A DNA stretch of 64,000 nucleotides from positions 960,968 to 1,024,967 of the forward strand of contig VXNM01000010.1 in the NCBI GenBank assembly GCA_009840545.1, in the 5' to 3' direction. The stretch is from Gammaproteobacteria bacterium. GTDB taxonomy: Bacteria > Pseudomonadota > Gammaproteobacteria > Pseudomonadales > Azotimanducaceae. The position numbers were made by a program, and so were the translations under genes. Shown here in pieces: positions 53,870-63,946 of this stretch. Under the pieces are notes generated by a model that did not search any database, had not been told where the DNA came from, and saw only the letters and a program-made list of their open reading frames with translations. Within the stretch, counting starts at the first letter, position 1, and every line of letters starts with the position of its first letter.

Positions 53870-55084
53870 TTAGTGGTTTAGTATTCGAACTGCCGCCTGA
53901 ACGGCTTCCGTAAGCTTATCGACTTCTTCCATCGAATTATATAGACCGAAAGAAGCTCGAATCGTGCCCGGAATGCCCAATACCTCCATCAAAGGCATTG
54001 CGCAATGATGTCCAGAGCGAACCGCAACGTCCTGCTGATCAAGTAGCGTTGCAACGTCATTTGGATGAGTACCGTCTATCAAGAAGGAAACGATTGGACA
54101 CTTACTGGGTCCCTCTCCAATGATCTTCAATCCCTCTATTTGCTTGAGAGAGGAAGTTGCGTAACGAAGTAGGTCTTGCTCAAACTCGTGAAGTCCTTCT
54201 TGCTTTCTCTTGGAGTAGTACTCGAGGGCAGTTTCCAGTCCTATAGGACCAGAGATGTCCGGGGTTCCCGCTTCAAAACGATAGGGAGAACTTTGGTAGG
54301 TAGTTCGCTCGATGGAGACTGTTTCAATCATCTCGCCACCGCCTTGCCATGGGGGCATCGCCTCGAGCAAGTCTAGCTTTCCGTACAACACTCCGATACC
54401 AGTGGGTCCGTAGACCTTGTGACCGGAAAACGCGTAGAAGTCACAGTCGAGTTCTGATACGTCGATTTCCGTATGGGCTGCTGCCTGTGCGCCATCGACA
54501 AGGACCCGCGCGCCTGCGTCATGTGCCATTTCAACCATTTCCTTTACAGGATTGATGGTTCCCAACGCATTGGAGATGTGGCCAAGTGCGACAATTTGTA
54601 CATTGCGGCTTAACAGCTCTCGATAGTGGTCCAGATCCAACGATCCGTTGGATTTAACCTTGACGGCAACGAGTTGCGCGCCGGTTCGCATACATGCAAG
54701 CTGCCATGGAACGATGTTGGAGTGGTGCTCCAATTGAGTTACGACTACATGAGACTCGGGCGTGAGAAACATCGAGCCATAGGAATGCGCGACGAGGTTG
54801 ATGGATTCTGTTGTACCGCGAGTCCATACGATCTCCTCCCGACGCCGCGCTCCAATAAAGTCAGCGATGGACTGGCGTGCATTCTCGAACCTTTGTGTTG
54901 CTTCGTCGCTGAGTGTGTGTGCACTCCGATGTACATTGGAGTTGAAATTCAAGTAGTAGTCCAAAAGTGAATCAAGGACGATCTGCGGTTTTTGTGTTGT
55001 GGCGGCATTGTCGAGATAGGCGATTGGCTCACGGTTGCAGATGAGAGGGAAATCGTGCCGCGGAGGAACAAAGTTAGTCTTCAT
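53870..55084 (-). CDS. sufS: Cysteine desulfurase SufS
   Basis: A 404-residue PLP enzyme of the group II desulfurases that turns L-cysteine into alanine and an enzyme persulfide. PLP lysine K223 (FSGHKVYGPTG), catalytic C361 (RSGHHCAMPLM), YLDNAATTQKP at the start and RGTTESINLVA are present. Start ATG 55084 overlaps the sufD stop (ATGA). Confidence 0.96.
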   Translation of the reverse strand: MKTNFVPPRHDFPLICNREPIAYLDNAATTQKPQIVLDSLLDYYLNFNSNVHRSAHTLSDEATQRFENARQSIADFIGARRREEIVWTRGTTESINLVAHSYGSMFLTPESHVVVTQLEHHSNIVPWQLACMRTGAQLVAVKVKSNGSLDLDHYRELLSRNVQIVALGHISNALGTINPVKEMVEMAHDAGARVLVDGAQAAAHTEIDVSELDCDFYAFSGHKVYGPTGIGVLYGKLDLLEAMPPWQGGGEMIETVSIERTTYQSSPYRFEAGTPDISGPIGLETALEYYSKRKQEGLHEFEQDLLRYATSSLKQIEGLKIIGEGPSKCPIVSFLIDGTHPNDVATLLDQQDVAVRSGHHCAMPLMEVLGIPGTIRASFGLYNSMEEVDKLTEAVQAAVRILNH

Positions 55085-56190
55085 ACCAAATTCAAGGGCT
55101 TGAGACCCAGGATTTCCGATCCTAGTTCGTCGTCAATGACTTCTTGCAAGAAACCGTTCAGCAACAACTCGCGTGCCCTAGCGTTTGGCAAACCACGAGT
55201 GCGCATGTAGAACACTTGGTCTTCATCCAATTGGCCCGATGTAGCTCCATGCGAGCAAACTACATCATCGGCGTAGATTTCGAGCTCAGGCTTCGTATAG
55301 ATTTCAGCATTCTCGCCTGTCAGAATGTTCTTGTTGGTCAAATGTGCAGAGGTGTGCTGTGCATCTCGCGCGATGTAGAGCCTTCCATTGAAGACTGATC
55401 GCGAATCGTCTCCCGCCACGCCGTGAAACTTCACCTGACTTCGTGAGCGAGGAACGAGATGGTTCACGCACACCTGAGAGTCCAGATGCGACTTGCTTTC
55501 GAGATTCCAGCCACCCTTGATCTCAACGCTAGACTCCTCACCCAAGACATCGACTGTAATTTCGTTTCTGCGCAAGCTCGTACCGGTCGAATACTGATCG
55601 AGCACGTACGAGGCGTTCGAATTCACTTGAACGGACAAGGCTCCATACTCCACGGAATTAGTGGCTTCTTGCAATCGCGTATGTACGAGTCTTGCGTTCT
55701 CTTGCACGATGCACTCAATGACCCTGTTGCCGCCCATAGATGATTCAATGACTTTGAGACTTGCTCCTTCTTCCACCAGAATGAGAATCCGTTCGCAATG
55801 TGTAGGACTTGGATGAATTTTCACTGCAGGAACGCTGCCCTTTGAATCAGTGCTGCGAATCACGTAGCCGGTAGTTAGGTTTAGGAGGTTGAGAGAAGGC
55901 ATTGAAGAGGTACCTCCGACCGCTATTGATCCGACATACTCGCTGATAGCTTTCTTGGCTTCAAAACAATCGAAAGGCAGGATTTCTACCTCTCCTTCTA
56001 TTCGCGTCGGTGCGACGGGACATGCACTTGGACTCTCCCTCAGTTCCTCGATTATCGGTTTGGGATTGGTGTACTTCCAATGCTCTGTCCGATACTTCGG
56101 GAGACCAAGGTCGTTGATTGCGGCGACAGCTTTATCTCGATCTATTCGAGTCGAAATGGTCGTGTCGGAAGCGGGATAGCGGTCGTCCAT
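55081..56190 (-). CDS. sufD: Fe-S scaffold subunit SufD
   Basis: A 369-residue SufB/D-family protein, part of the SufBC2D scaffold. The C-terminal beta-helix end is well conserved (FNGRLYIARDAQHTSAHLTN, LEIYADDVVCSHGATSGQLD, FYMRTRGLPNARARELLLNG). The H in SHGATSG is the conserved SufD cluster-site histidine. It follows sufC after 30 bases. Confidence 0.95.
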   Translation of the reverse strand: MDDRYPASDTTISTRIDRDKAVAAINDLGLPKYRTEHWKYTNPKPIIEELRESPSACPVAPTRIEGEVEILPFDCFEAKKAISEYVGSIAVGGTSSMPSLNLLNLTTGYVIRSTDSKGSVPAVKIHPSPTHCERILILVEEGASLKVIESSMGGNRVIECIVQENARLVHTRLQEATNSVEYGALSVQVNSNASYVLDQYSTGTSLRRNEITVDVLGEESSVEIKGGWNLESKSHLDSQVCVNHLVPRSRSQVKFHGVAGDDSRSVFNGRLYIARDAQHTSAHLTNKNILTGENAEIYTKPELEIYADDVVCSHGATSGQLDEDQVFYMRTRGLPNARARELLLNGFLQEVIDDELGSEILGLKPLNLV

Positions 56191-56220
56191 GGTGGTCCCA
56201 AAGAGTCTACCGATAGGTGA

Positions 56221-56970
56221 CTAGGACCCCTCCAACCAACCGTAGCCTCGCTCCTCCAATTCAAGAGCTAGGGAAGCATCTCCAGATTTCGCAACTCGTC
56301 CATCCACCAGGACATGCACATGGTCAGGAGCGATGTGGTTGAGGAGTCGTTGGTAGTGGGTCACCAACACAATTGCGTTTGCAGCGTTCCTAAATTCATT
56401 GATTCCCCGCGCCACAACCTGCAAAGCGTCGATGTCGAGACCGGAATCCGTCTCGTCAAGAAGAGCCAATCTCGGATTTAAGCACAGCATCTGAAGGATC
56501 TCATTTCGCTTTTTCTCGCCACCAGAAAAAGATTCGTTGACTCCACGCTTGAGAAAGTCAGGATTCAGTTCCAGGCGAGCCGTAAGACCACGGAGGTTGC
56601 GCATGAACTCCACCGCACTAATCTCGTTACAACCGTGTGCTGCGCGATGGCTCTCGACTGCGGTTTTGAGAAATTCGATATTGGTGACCCCGGGTATTTC
56701 CACGGGATATTGAAAAGCTAAGAACAGTCCTCGGTGCGAGCGTTCTTCCGGTTCAAGCGCTGTGACGTCGATAGAGTCCAGCTGAATGGTCCCAGACTCG
56801 ATTTTGTAGCCTTCCCGTCCAGCAAGTGCGTTGGCCAAAGTGCTCTTGCCGGATCCATTGGGACCCATAATGGCGTGCACTTCGCCAGAATCTACGTCGA
56901 GATCTACTCCTTTCAGGATTTCTCTATCGTCAACGCTTACAACGAGATTGCGGACTTCAAGCAGGCTCAA
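56221..56970 (-). CDS. sufC: Fe-S assembly ATPase SufC
   Basis: A 249-residue ABC-type ATPase. Walker [10 protein letters not shown] at 36-44, signature [15 protein letters not shown] and Walker [17 protein letters not shown] are typical of SufC. Two copies drive conformational change of SufB-SufD during cluster assembly. Start ATG 56970 overlaps the sufB stop by four bases. Confidence 0.96.
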   Translation of the reverse strand: MSLLEVRNLVVSVDDREILKGVDLDVDSGEVHAIMGPNGSGKSTLANALAGREGYKIESGTIQLDSIDVTALEPEERSHRGLFLAFQYPVEIPGVTNIEFLKTAVESHRAAHGCNEISAVEFMRNLRGLTARLELNPDFLKRGVNESFSGGEKKRNEILQMLCLNPRLALLDETDSGLDIDALQVVARGINEFRNAANAIVLVTHYQRLLNHIAPDHVHVLVDGRVAKSGDASLALELEERGYGWLEGS

Positions 56971-58439
56971 CCGACAGCCCCTTCCAGGCTAACTTCGAGC
57001 AACTTCGACGCTTCCACGGCAAATTCCATGGGAAGCTCACGAAACACTTCTCGACAGAATCCATTGACAATCATGGAGACGGCCTTTTCAGGCGAGATTC
57101 CACGTTGCTGGCAGAGAAACAACTGATCGTCACTCACCTTCGTGGTTGTGGCTTCATGTTCCACGATAGCATCCTGCCGACGGGACTCGATGTAGGGAAA
57201 TGTATGGGCAGCGCATTTGGAACCGATAAGAAGTGAGTCACACTGTGTGTGGTTTCGAGATCCTTGGGCACCTGGATTCATCCGAACCAGTCCACGATAT
57301 GCGTTGGAGCTTTGGCCCGCACTGATCCCCTTCGACACAATGGTGCTGGTTGTATTTCGGCCAATATGCGTCATTTTGGTACCAGTATCGGCCTGTTGGC
57401 TGTTATTGGTCAAGGCAACCGAGTAGAACTCCCCTTTTGAGTTATCGCCTCGAAGTATCACACTGGGATATTTCCACGTGATAGCTGACCCCGTTTCGAC
57501 TTGAGTCCAACTAATGTGCGAACGCCTCCCGCGGCACGCGCCCCGCTTGGTAACAAAGTTGTAAATGCCCCCCAATCCGTTCTCGTCGCCCGGATACCAG
57601 TTTTGAACTGTGGAGTACTTAATGTGTGCATCGTCGAGAGCAATTAGCTCCACTACCGCGGCATGTAACTGGTTTTCGTCTCGCATGGGTGCCGTGCACC
57701 CCTCGAGGTAGCTCACATAGGATCCTTTGTCGGCAATAATCAAGGTGCGTTCGAATTGACCAGTGTTCTGGGCATTGATCCTGAAGTACGTCAACAGTTC
57801 CATCGGACATCGAACCCCTTCGGGAACGTAGACGAAAGTACCGTCGCTGAAGACTGCAGAGTTCAGCGCCGCATAAAAGTTGTCTGACTTCGGAACCACT
57901 GAACCTAAGTACTTGCGCACGAGTTCAGGATGAGACTGAACAGCTTCCGAAAACGAACAAAAAACCACGCCGTGCTCTTTGAGTGATTCTTGGAAAGTCG
58001 TGGTGATCGACACGCTGTCGAAGACAGCGTCGACAGCAACTTGCGGGGAGCCGGGATCTTCTTCCACCCCTGCAAGGACCTTTTGTTCGTGGAGCGGAAT
58101 GCCCAACTTTTCGTAGGTTCTTAGCAGTTCGGGATCTACCTCGTCCAAACTCTTGGGCTTGTCTCCTTTGGGTGCGGAAAAATAGGAGATTGCCTGATAG
58201 TCAATGGGCGAGAACTTGACGTGTGCCCATTGTGGTTCCTTCATGGAACACCACCTGTTATAGGCATCCACGCGCCACTCCGTCAGCCATTCGGGCTCTG
58301 ACTTGATGCTGGAAATCTGGCGAACGACCTCTTCAGACAACCCTGGTGGGATAGTGTCCGACTCGATTTTGGTCACAAAACCGGCTTCGTATTCCTTCTG
58401 GGCTAGTTCGTGTGCGGTCGGATTAGACTCTGATGGCAT
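56967..58439 (-). CDS. sufB: Fe-S scaffold subunit SufB
   Basis: A 490-residue scaffold protein. Motifs: [71 protein letters not shown] and [20 protein letters not shown]. It is the first gene of the operon sufB-C-D-S-A-T-E. The usual regulator gene (iscR or sufR type) is not next to it; 126 bases upstream lies only a doubtful small frame on the opposite strand. Confidence 0.97.
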   Translation of the reverse strand: MPSESNPTAHELAQKEYEAGFVTKIESDTIPPGLSEEVVRQISSIKSEPEWLTEWRVDAYNRWCSMKEPQWAHVKFSPIDYQAISYFSAPKGDKPKSLDEVDPELLRTYEKLGIPLHEQKVLAGVEEDPGSPQVAVDAVFDSVSITTTFQESLKEHGVVFCSFSEAVQSHPELVRKYLGSVVPKSDNFYAALNSAVFSDGTFVYVPEGVRCPMELLTYFRINAQNTGQFERTLIIADKGSYVSYLEGCTAPMRDENQLHAAVVELIALDDAHIKYSTVQNWYPGDENGLGGIYNFVTKRGACRGRRSHISWTQVETGSAITWKYPSVILRGDNSKGEFYSVALTNNSQQADTGTKMTHIGRNTTSTIVSKGISAGQSSNAYRGLVRMNPGAQGSRNHTQCDSLLIGSKCAAHTFPYIESRRQDAIVEHEATTTKVSDDQLFLCQQRGISPEKAVSMIVNGFCREVFRELPMEFAVEASKLLEVSLEGAVG

Positions 58440-58565
58440 CTCGTGGATCCTAAGTTCTACCGTTAATTCTATGACAAGCAGATTGGGCGAACGTTTGGTT
58501 TCCAGTCAGAGACGTATCATCTCAGTGGCGCATCGGGGTGCGTTGGATGAACTCTAACCATTGTC

Positions 58566-58730
58566 GTGCGGGAATGGGACTCGTTGAAGGAGCTTGACGA
58601 GCTGGCGCTTCAACGGATCGAGTGGATTCAATTATGGATGCCTCAAATCCGCGAAGAGACTGAACATTCTCAAGTTGATCGTCTGCTTAAATGGACGGAA
58701 AATTCATTGAAATTCTTATGTTCCCGGTAA
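58566..58730 (+). CDS. Possible 54-residue protein
   Basis: The frame from GTG 58566 reads VREWDSLKELDELALQRIEW, continues with WMPQIREETEHSQVDRLL and stops at 58728-58730, six bases before the hydrolase gene. The composition is amphipathic, charged and protein-like with no stop-prone bias. There is no ribosome binding site, and the start is unclear (TTG 58584 is another option). It could be a small coupled gene or part of a degenerate longer one. Confidence 0.3.
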   Translation: MREWDSLKELDELALQRIEWIQLWMPQIREETEHSQVDRLLKWTENSLKFLCSR

Positions 58731-58736
58731 GTTCAT

Positions 58737-60635
58737 ATGGCTGTAATCGACGTAGAAGTTCGTAGCCAGTCGCCCTATGCCAATAACGAGAGCATAGGAG
58801 ACTACGGAACCTTCGAACGCATAGACGGCGTACTTCACTACGCTGTGGATCCAAACGACGTTCACAACTCGAACATTGTCGACATAGATCTTGCACCGAA
58901 AGATCCAGCTGGAAAAGTGCGTTTTTCGGGTGACTTCACACTAATTGCACCTACACATCAAACGCCACGAGCCCTACTGCTCGAAGTACCCAATCGGGGG
59001 AATCGGCTTTCTTTTCGAATGTTCAATCGCGCCAACATGGAAGACCTCTTGCGTGATCCCTGCGCTATAGGCGATGGATTCATTTTCCAGCATGGCTTTG
59101 CGTTGCTTTCTGTTGGATGGCAATTCGATGCTCTGGGTATGAAGCTGCACGTCCCTGACGCGACGAAAGACGGATGTCCACTGCAAGGCGACGTGATTTG
59201 TCGAATTCAACCATCTCGGTCTACCAAGAGTATGTTCGTAGGTCAGTTGGGTCCTGCTTCATATCGCCTGAACCAGGACACTGCAGACTTAGCTCGGTTG
59301 TACGAGCAGGCTCATCCCAATGCCGTCAAAGTTGTGCTCAACCCCTCGAGCTGGTCGTTCGGTCGAATCAACAACAAAGAACTTGAACCAAGCGACGAAC
59401 ACATTAGTTCGCACCATGGATTTTCTGCAGGCAGACTATATACCTTGGTCTATAACGCTTGTGGTGCTCCAGTCGTAGGTTTGGGACTTTTGGCACTTCG
59501 AGATGCTAGTGCCTTCTTTCGTTCCGGAAAGTATCCAGGTCGCACCGCACCTCCTAAATGCGTCATTGCTTTTGGTGCATCTCAGACGGGTCGTGTATTG
59601 CGCCATATGCTGTATGAAGGTCTCTACGTGAACGAAGAAGACGATCTGGTCCTCGACGGAGTGATGCCGCATATTGCGGGTGCACAAAGGGGTGATTTCA
59701 ATCATCGATTTGCTCAGCCTTCAAGTGTCGGAGTACCTGCTTGCGGGCAGCTCTTTCCCTTCGCAGGAAGAACGACCGCTGACCTTTTGACGGGTCAGAG
59801 GGGAGGTCTGTTTCGCAACAATAGGGACTTGCCTAAGGTTTTTCAAACCAATACCTCCTGGGAATACTGGCGAGGTGACGCTGCATTGGCACATGTGTCA
59901 ACCGGCGGCGATATCGATATCGAACCTGTACCTCAAGAACGCATTTATCTGTTTGCAGGTACACATCACATTAACGCAGTGTTGCCAGTCTCCCACAAGT
60001 TGGCACACTCTGGAGATAGAGTGTGCTACCCGATGAACACGGTTTCGTATACGCCGTTGATTAGAGCAGCACTGCTCAACTTGCTGGAGTGGATTGAAGG
60101 AACTTCTATCCCTCCGCCGTCACAAATCCCGCGGGTTGCTGACGGCACACTTGTCGACCGCAAGACAGTGATAGGTAAGTTTGAGAATGCTCGAGGTATA
60201 GATCGCTTACCCAACATAACCGCTATGCCTCGGCTACATGTCATGGACCTCGGTCCGCGAGCTTCACAAGGAATTTGCGACTTTCCGGCAAAGGAAATTC
60301 AAAGCTACCCAGCACTGGTTTGTGACGTGGGAGACGACCTTAATGAAAACGCAGGAATTCGATTGCCCGACCTATCTGTCCCACTGGGGGTTCATACAGG
60401 ATGGAATCTAAGACACGAGGACGACGGCGGATCGGATCAGCTTGCGACCTTTGCTGGTTTCTCGTTATTTGACAAGACGCTAATCTCGCGGAAGACCAAG
60501 TCAATGTACCTTAAGAACGTTCAGGCGTCTATCGATCAACTTGTCGAAGGGCGATTCATCTTGGAGGAGGATCGCAATCTCTTGCGACAAGGAGCTCAGA
60601 TTCGCTACGACCTTGCCGAACGGAACGCAATCTAG
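58737..60635 (+). CDS. Large alpha/beta-hydrolase-domain protein
   Basis: A 632-residue protein of the alpha/beta hydrolase domain family PF20091, often found in degraders of complex substrates. The nucleophile elbow is FGASQTGRVLR with S282; VMPHIAGAQRGDFNHRFAQP and FAGTHHI follow at places expected for the acid and histidine. There is no signal peptide, so it is cytoplasmic. Substrate is unknown, probably an ester. It is divergent from sufB; the minus-strand DUF1761 gene ends 12 bases past its stop. Confidence 0.82.
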   Translation: MAVIDVEVRSQSPYANNESIGDYGTFERIDGVLHYAVDPNDVHNSNIVDIDLAPKDPAGKVRFSGDFTLIAPTHQTPRALLLEVPNRGNRLSFRMFNRANMEDLLRDPCAIGDGFIFQHGFALLSVGWQFDALGMKLHVPDATKDGCPLQGDVICRIQPSRSTKSMFVGQLGPASYRLNQDTADLARLYEQAHPNAVKVVLNPSSWSFGRINNKELEPSDEHISSHHGFSAGRLYTLVYNACGAPVVGLGLLALRDASAFFRSGKYPGRTAPPKCVIAFGASQTGRVLRHMLYEGLYVNEEDDLVLDGVMPHIAGAQRGDFNHRFAQPSSVGVPACGQLFPFAGRTTADLLTGQRGGLFRNNRDLPKVFQTNTSWEYWRGDAALAHVSTGGDIDIEPVPQERIYLFAGTHHINAVLPVSHKLAHSGDRVCYPMNTVSYTPLIRAALLNLLEWIEGTSIPPPSQIPRVADGTLVDRKTVIGKFENARGIDRLPNITAMPRLHVMDLGPRASQGICDFPAKEIQSYPALVCDVGDDLNENAGIRLPDLSVPLGVHTGWNLRHEDDGGSDQLATFAGFSLFDKTLISRKTKSMYLKNVQASIDQLVEGRFILEEDRNLLRQGAQIRYDLAERNAI

Positions 60636-60647
60636 TTTGGAAATTAC

Positions 60648-61049
60648 CTACCACACGGCGAGAACAATACCCATGAGCACACAGTAGACCGTGCGGTAGC
60701 CACTTTGGATGGCTACTAGTTTCCACGACCACCCGCAATAAGCGCCATCCGAGATGTTTGAACACGTAATGAAGGCCAAACCTACCATAAGTCCAAGCAG
60801 GGCGCCGCCAGCGATACTAGAAACGTCGAGCATGTCCAGTATGATCGCCATTGCAATGCACGTGACTAGCGTCGTGAAGAAAGTAATGATGAATGGTGTT
60901 GGAGAAGGTTCGATGTCATCGGCGGTTTTGCCTTGTGCTGCGAGCCAAGCATTGCCGAATACTGGTCCGTACCACAAATAGCCGAGCACGAAGGAACCGA
61001 CGGTGGCAACCAAGATTGCCACCCAGTTCAAAGCGGCGAAGTCAACCAT
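60648..61049 (-). CDS. DUF1761 membrane protein
   Basis: A 133-residue inner-membrane protein with four helices. LNWVAILVATVGSFVLGYLW, followed by YGPVFGNAWL, and the GWSWKLVAIQSGYRTVYCVL end fit family DUF1761. Its role is unknown. It is convergent with the hydrolase gene and preceded by a 287-base gap. Confidence 0.85.
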   Translation of the reverse strand: MVDFAALNWVAILVATVGSFVLGYLWYGPVFGNAWLAAQGKTADDIEPSPTPFIITFFTTLVTCIAMAIILDMLDVSSIAGGALLGLMVGLAFITCSNISDGAYCGWSWKLVAIQSGYRTVYCVLMGIVLAVW

Positions 61050-61336
61050 AGTTTTGACTGGAAAGTGAATTTGCTTGAATTTTAGCCATGTTTGTAAGTT
61101 ATGGCGCCCTCAATAACGAATGCTGTTGATCGGTCTGAAATTTCCGGGTCTAGGCATCCACATGTTAAGCAGTTGCCCTCAAATTTGGGGTACTATGATT
61201 GTGTATGCAACTTAGGAGCAGAGCGGCCGTAGACCGGATTTCGTACGTGCGTACACTTGCGGAACTTTCGCCAGTCTCGCTGTCTCAAACCTGATGAAGT
61301 GTTCAGTGAATCCAAACCCGGTGTGTGAGGATAGTT

Positions 61337-62125
61337 ATGCCTGAAAAGTCGGGGGATACAAATGAGACTCGAGAGTCCAATGTGTCTCGTTGGATATTAA
61401 TTGGGGGCATCTTTGTCCTCGTTGTATCGGTCTGCTTGTTGTTTGCGGGTGCATTCATTGCGCAACGAGACCGCGGCTATGAAACAGAGTCGTTAAGCAG
61501 CCAAGCTACTGCTGAGACTCTGACGCAGTCGACCAGTCATGACCACGACCACGATCACCACAACTCTTCGGATACCTATGGTTCTACTTCGACCAGCGAC
61601 ACCAGCACTGGAGATAAATCAGCATCAGTCAGCAACCCAACTAGCGAAGAGTCCAAGGCGTCCAAGTCGTTACTTTCAGATCCAAGCGTCATGTGGGAAC
61701 ACGTCGACGAAGGGAGCGTAGACGAAGCAGACGTACCTGACTGGCCCAGAGTTATCACCAATCGTGCGCTTGTGAGGATGAACTCTAGTGTGTGGACCAC
61801 AACGGAAGGTCATCGAGTTCAATTCCCGATTCCGCAACGAGATATTGTTCTGGTAGGAGAAGTCACTGAGGTAAGTGGAACGCCATTAGCTCCTACCTTG
61901 AAAGGTGAAGTGACAGACGATGGTAAGAATTTCCCGTTCACATTGACATTGAGCGACGATCGAGCTTTTGCTACGGTTTCGACCTCTACGGGCAATTACG
62001 AGATGTTTTCCAACCGTGACTACGGATGGGTTATGACACGAGAAGAAATGAACGCACATATAGACTATTCGGTTCCTCATTCCTTCATCGAGAATCCCGA
62101 TCCTCACGCAGGCCACAACCACTAG
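61337..62125 (+). CDS. Membrane-anchored protein with His-rich segment
   Basis: A 262-residue protein from ATG 61337 (TGAGGA upstream). One N-terminal membrane helix (ILIGGIFVLVVSVCLLFAGA) leads to a periplasmic Ser/Thr-rich linker containing HDHDHDHHN, then a beta-rich domain (RDIVLVGEVTEVSGTPLAP, PFTLTLSDDRAFATVSTSTG) and a terminal DPHAGHNH. The two His clusters should bind metal ions such as zinc, copper or nickel. The beta domain recalls propeptides of secreted metallopeptidases, but no peptidase follows. A weak promoter candidate (TTGCCC 61173-61178, TATGAT 61194-61199) lies upstream. Confidence 0.65.
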   Translation: MPEKSGDTNETRESNVSRWILIGGIFVLVVSVCLLFAGAFIAQRDRGYETESLSSQATAETLTQSTSHDHDHDHHNSSDTYGSTSTSDTSTGDKSASVSNPTSEESKASKSLLSDPSVMWEHVDEGSVDEADVPDWPRVITNRALVRMNSSVWTTTEGHRVQFPIPQRDIVLVGEVTEVSGTPLAPTLKGEVTDDGKNFPFTLTLSDDRAFATVSTSTGNYEMFSNRDYGWVMTREEMNAHIDYSVPHSFIENPDPHAGHNH

Positions 62126-62207
62126 CCACGCTAAGCTAGAAGAGTGCTGCACCAACATTAGCTCAGAGTACTCGGAGAAGTCTAGTCTCGTAGATGTAAC
62201 GGTCATT

Positions 62208-62867
62208 GTGCCAATTCACGATGACTTCGATCATTTGGAAAGACTGTTCGAAGATCTTCAACCGTTTCCACAGTTAGAGATTGTTGCTGTCGATTCGGCG
62301 AGTGTCGACAGTCCGGAAGGCATTAGCGAGAAAGTTCAGCTCATTAGTTCGGACCAAATGGGTCGAGGTGCACAAATTGCTCTCGGAGTGAGGCAGACTA
62401 ACCGATCCTGGATATGGATATTGCATGCGGACTCCAGAGTCAGTCCGACAATTGTCGAAGAACTCGCAAATGCGATCACTCGGTGCAGATGGGGACGCTT
62501 CGACGTTCGTCTTGCGGGAGATCGAACTTCCTACCGAGTGGTTGAGCGGATGATGAACGTACGGTCTGCCATGACGAGCATCTGCACGGGAGACCAGGGC
62601 ATGTTCGTTCAGCGATCTTTGCTGAACGAGGTTGGGGGAGTTCCAGAGCAATCTCTTATGGAAGACATCGAACTTAGCAAACGGCTGCGGAAGATAGAGA
62701 AACCACTCCGGATTCGAGCTCAATTGGCGACTTCGGTTAGAAAGTGGGAGCGAGAAGGCGTTCTCGCAACCATCATCAGGATGTGGAGTTACCGGCTTCG
62801 GTATTTTCTGGGTACCCATCCCAGCGTCTTGTATCAGGACTATTACGGTAGAGGTAGAACTAAATGA
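62208..62867 (+). CDS. GT2-type glycosyltransferase (TIGR04283-like); N-terminus uncertain
   Basis: A 219-residue protein of the family called rSAM/selenodomain-associated transferase 2. It carries DSASVDSPEG, MGRGAQIALG, WILHADSRV (DxD-like metal site), DQGMFVQRS and LMEDIELSKRL. The first canonical start, GTG 62208, cuts off the first beta strand; the same frame upstream reads VDVTVIVPIHDD, the normal family start, but has no ATG, GTG or TTG. ATT 62157 or another rare start may be used. The stop overlaps the next gene (ATGA). Confidence 0.82.
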   Translation: MPIHDDFDHLERLFEDLQPFPQLEIVAVDSASVDSPEGISEKVQLISSDQMGRGAQIALGVRQTNRSWIWILHADSRVSPTIVEELANAITRCRWGRFDVRLAGDRTSYRVVERMMNVRSAMTSICTGDQGMFVQRSLLNEVGGVPEQSLMEDIELSKRLRKIEKPLRIRAQLATSVRKWEREGVLATIIRMWSYRLRYFLGTHPSVLYQDYYGRGRTK

Positions 62868-63460
62868 AGAAGCGGGTAGCAGTGTTTGCACGTGAACCAA
62901 GACCCGGACATGTCAAGACTCGGCTCGCTTCACAAATTGGGGTAGACCGAGCCCTTGATTGCTATATAGAAACGCTGGAAATTGCTATTGAAGCAGCGTC
63001 GAATCATAGGTTTGAGCTTTGGTATGAGGGACATCCGTGTCCCTCCTGGATTGAGCGATGTCTGTCTCTTAAACAACAATCCGACGGTGACCTGGGAGCC
63101 CGAATGTTCGCTGCGTTTAGCGATGGTGTTGACCTTGTCATCGGATCCGACATTCCTCTAATTACAAGCCACTATGTCGATCAAGCCGCCGACTTGCTGT
63201 CAACGGCGGATGTGGTATTGGGTCCAACCGAAGACGGAGGCTATTGTTTGATTGGGATGAGACAACCACTCCCCGCACTTTTTCAAGGAATTCCGTGGAG
63301 TTCATCTCAAGTGCTTACACAAACTCTAGCGAAGGCTCACCGCGAGCACATACGAGTCGAGCTTCTTCCACACCTGTGGGATATTGATGATGAGACTGAC
63401 TACCACAGATGGAACTCGATTCGAGCATCCGGGGAACTACAAAAATCTCGGACTATCTAG
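62864..63460 (+). CDS. DUF2064 glycosyltransferase-fold protein (TIGR04282-like)
   Basis: A 198-residue protein of the rSAM/selenodomain-associated transferase 1 family. Motifs are FAREPRPGHVKTRLA, VIGSDIPLI and GPTEDGGYCLIGM, which build a GT-A nucleotide-sugar site. Together with the gene before it, overlapping by four bases, it forms the usual pair for an unknown, probably ribosomally made or lipid, substrate. The radical-SAM partner genes seen in some genomes are not in this window. Confidence 0.88.
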   Translation: MKKRVAVFAREPRPGHVKTRLASQIGVDRALDCYIETLEIAIEAASNHRFELWYEGHPCPSWIERCLSLKQQSDGDLGARMFAAFSDGVDLVIGSDIPLITSHYVDQAADLLSTADVVLGPTEDGGYCLIGMRQPLPALFQGIPWSSSQVLTQTLAKAHREHIRVELLPHLWDIDDETDYHRWNSIRASGELQKSRTI

Positions 63461-63524
63461 AATTTGTCCTACGAACTAGAGACTCATTGAATGGCTCTCG
63501 CAGGTTTAGATGAGGAGCGGAACA

Positions 63525-63845
63525 ATGTTCTATGAATTGAGACAGTACAAGATTCAGCCCGGAAAGATGGATGAGTGGGTTACTCTCATGGAGGAAGAAA
63601 TCATCCCTTTGCAAGTCGCAAAAGGAATGGTAATCGCTGGAAGTTTTCGAGGAGAAACAGACGACACTGTATACGTTTGGATGCGCCGATTTGACTCGGA
63701 AGCAGAAAGAGAAAAGCTTTATCGAGATGTATATGGCAGTGAGAAATGGCGCAACGAGATCCAGCCCCGAGTCTCTGAACTGATGGATACTTCATCAGTC
63801 AGTGTTCAACGAATTGTTCCTACGTCTCGGTCGGTTGTCCGTTAA
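63525..63845 (+). CDS. NIPSNAP-family protein
   Basis: A 106-residue protein with ferredoxin-like fold. MFYELRQYKIQPGKMDEWV is the typical NIPSNAP N-terminus, followed by GSFRGETDDTVYVWMRRFDS. ATG 63525 is chosen because GAGGAG lies seven bases upstream. Known bacterial members are linked to aromatic or toxic compound handling, without firm function. Confidence 0.85.
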   Translation: MFYELRQYKIQPGKMDEWVTLMEEEIIPLQVAKGMVIAGSFRGETDDTVYVWMRRFDSEAEREKLYRDVYGSEKWRNEIQPRVSELMDTSSVSVQRIVPTSRSVVR

Positions 63846-63946
63846 CCGTTAGTTTCTCTGGAGCGGGAGCTTGTACGAATACCGATAAGTTTTGTTGATT
63901 CTTACAACCTAGTCGTAAGTAATGAGTTCTTGACGAGAGAGTAGGT

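Noticed and set aside
61173..61199. Sigma-70 promoter TTGCCC-15-TATGAT
   Set aside because: The spacing is two bases short and the -35 is weak; mentioned only as a candidate in the adjacent gene entry.
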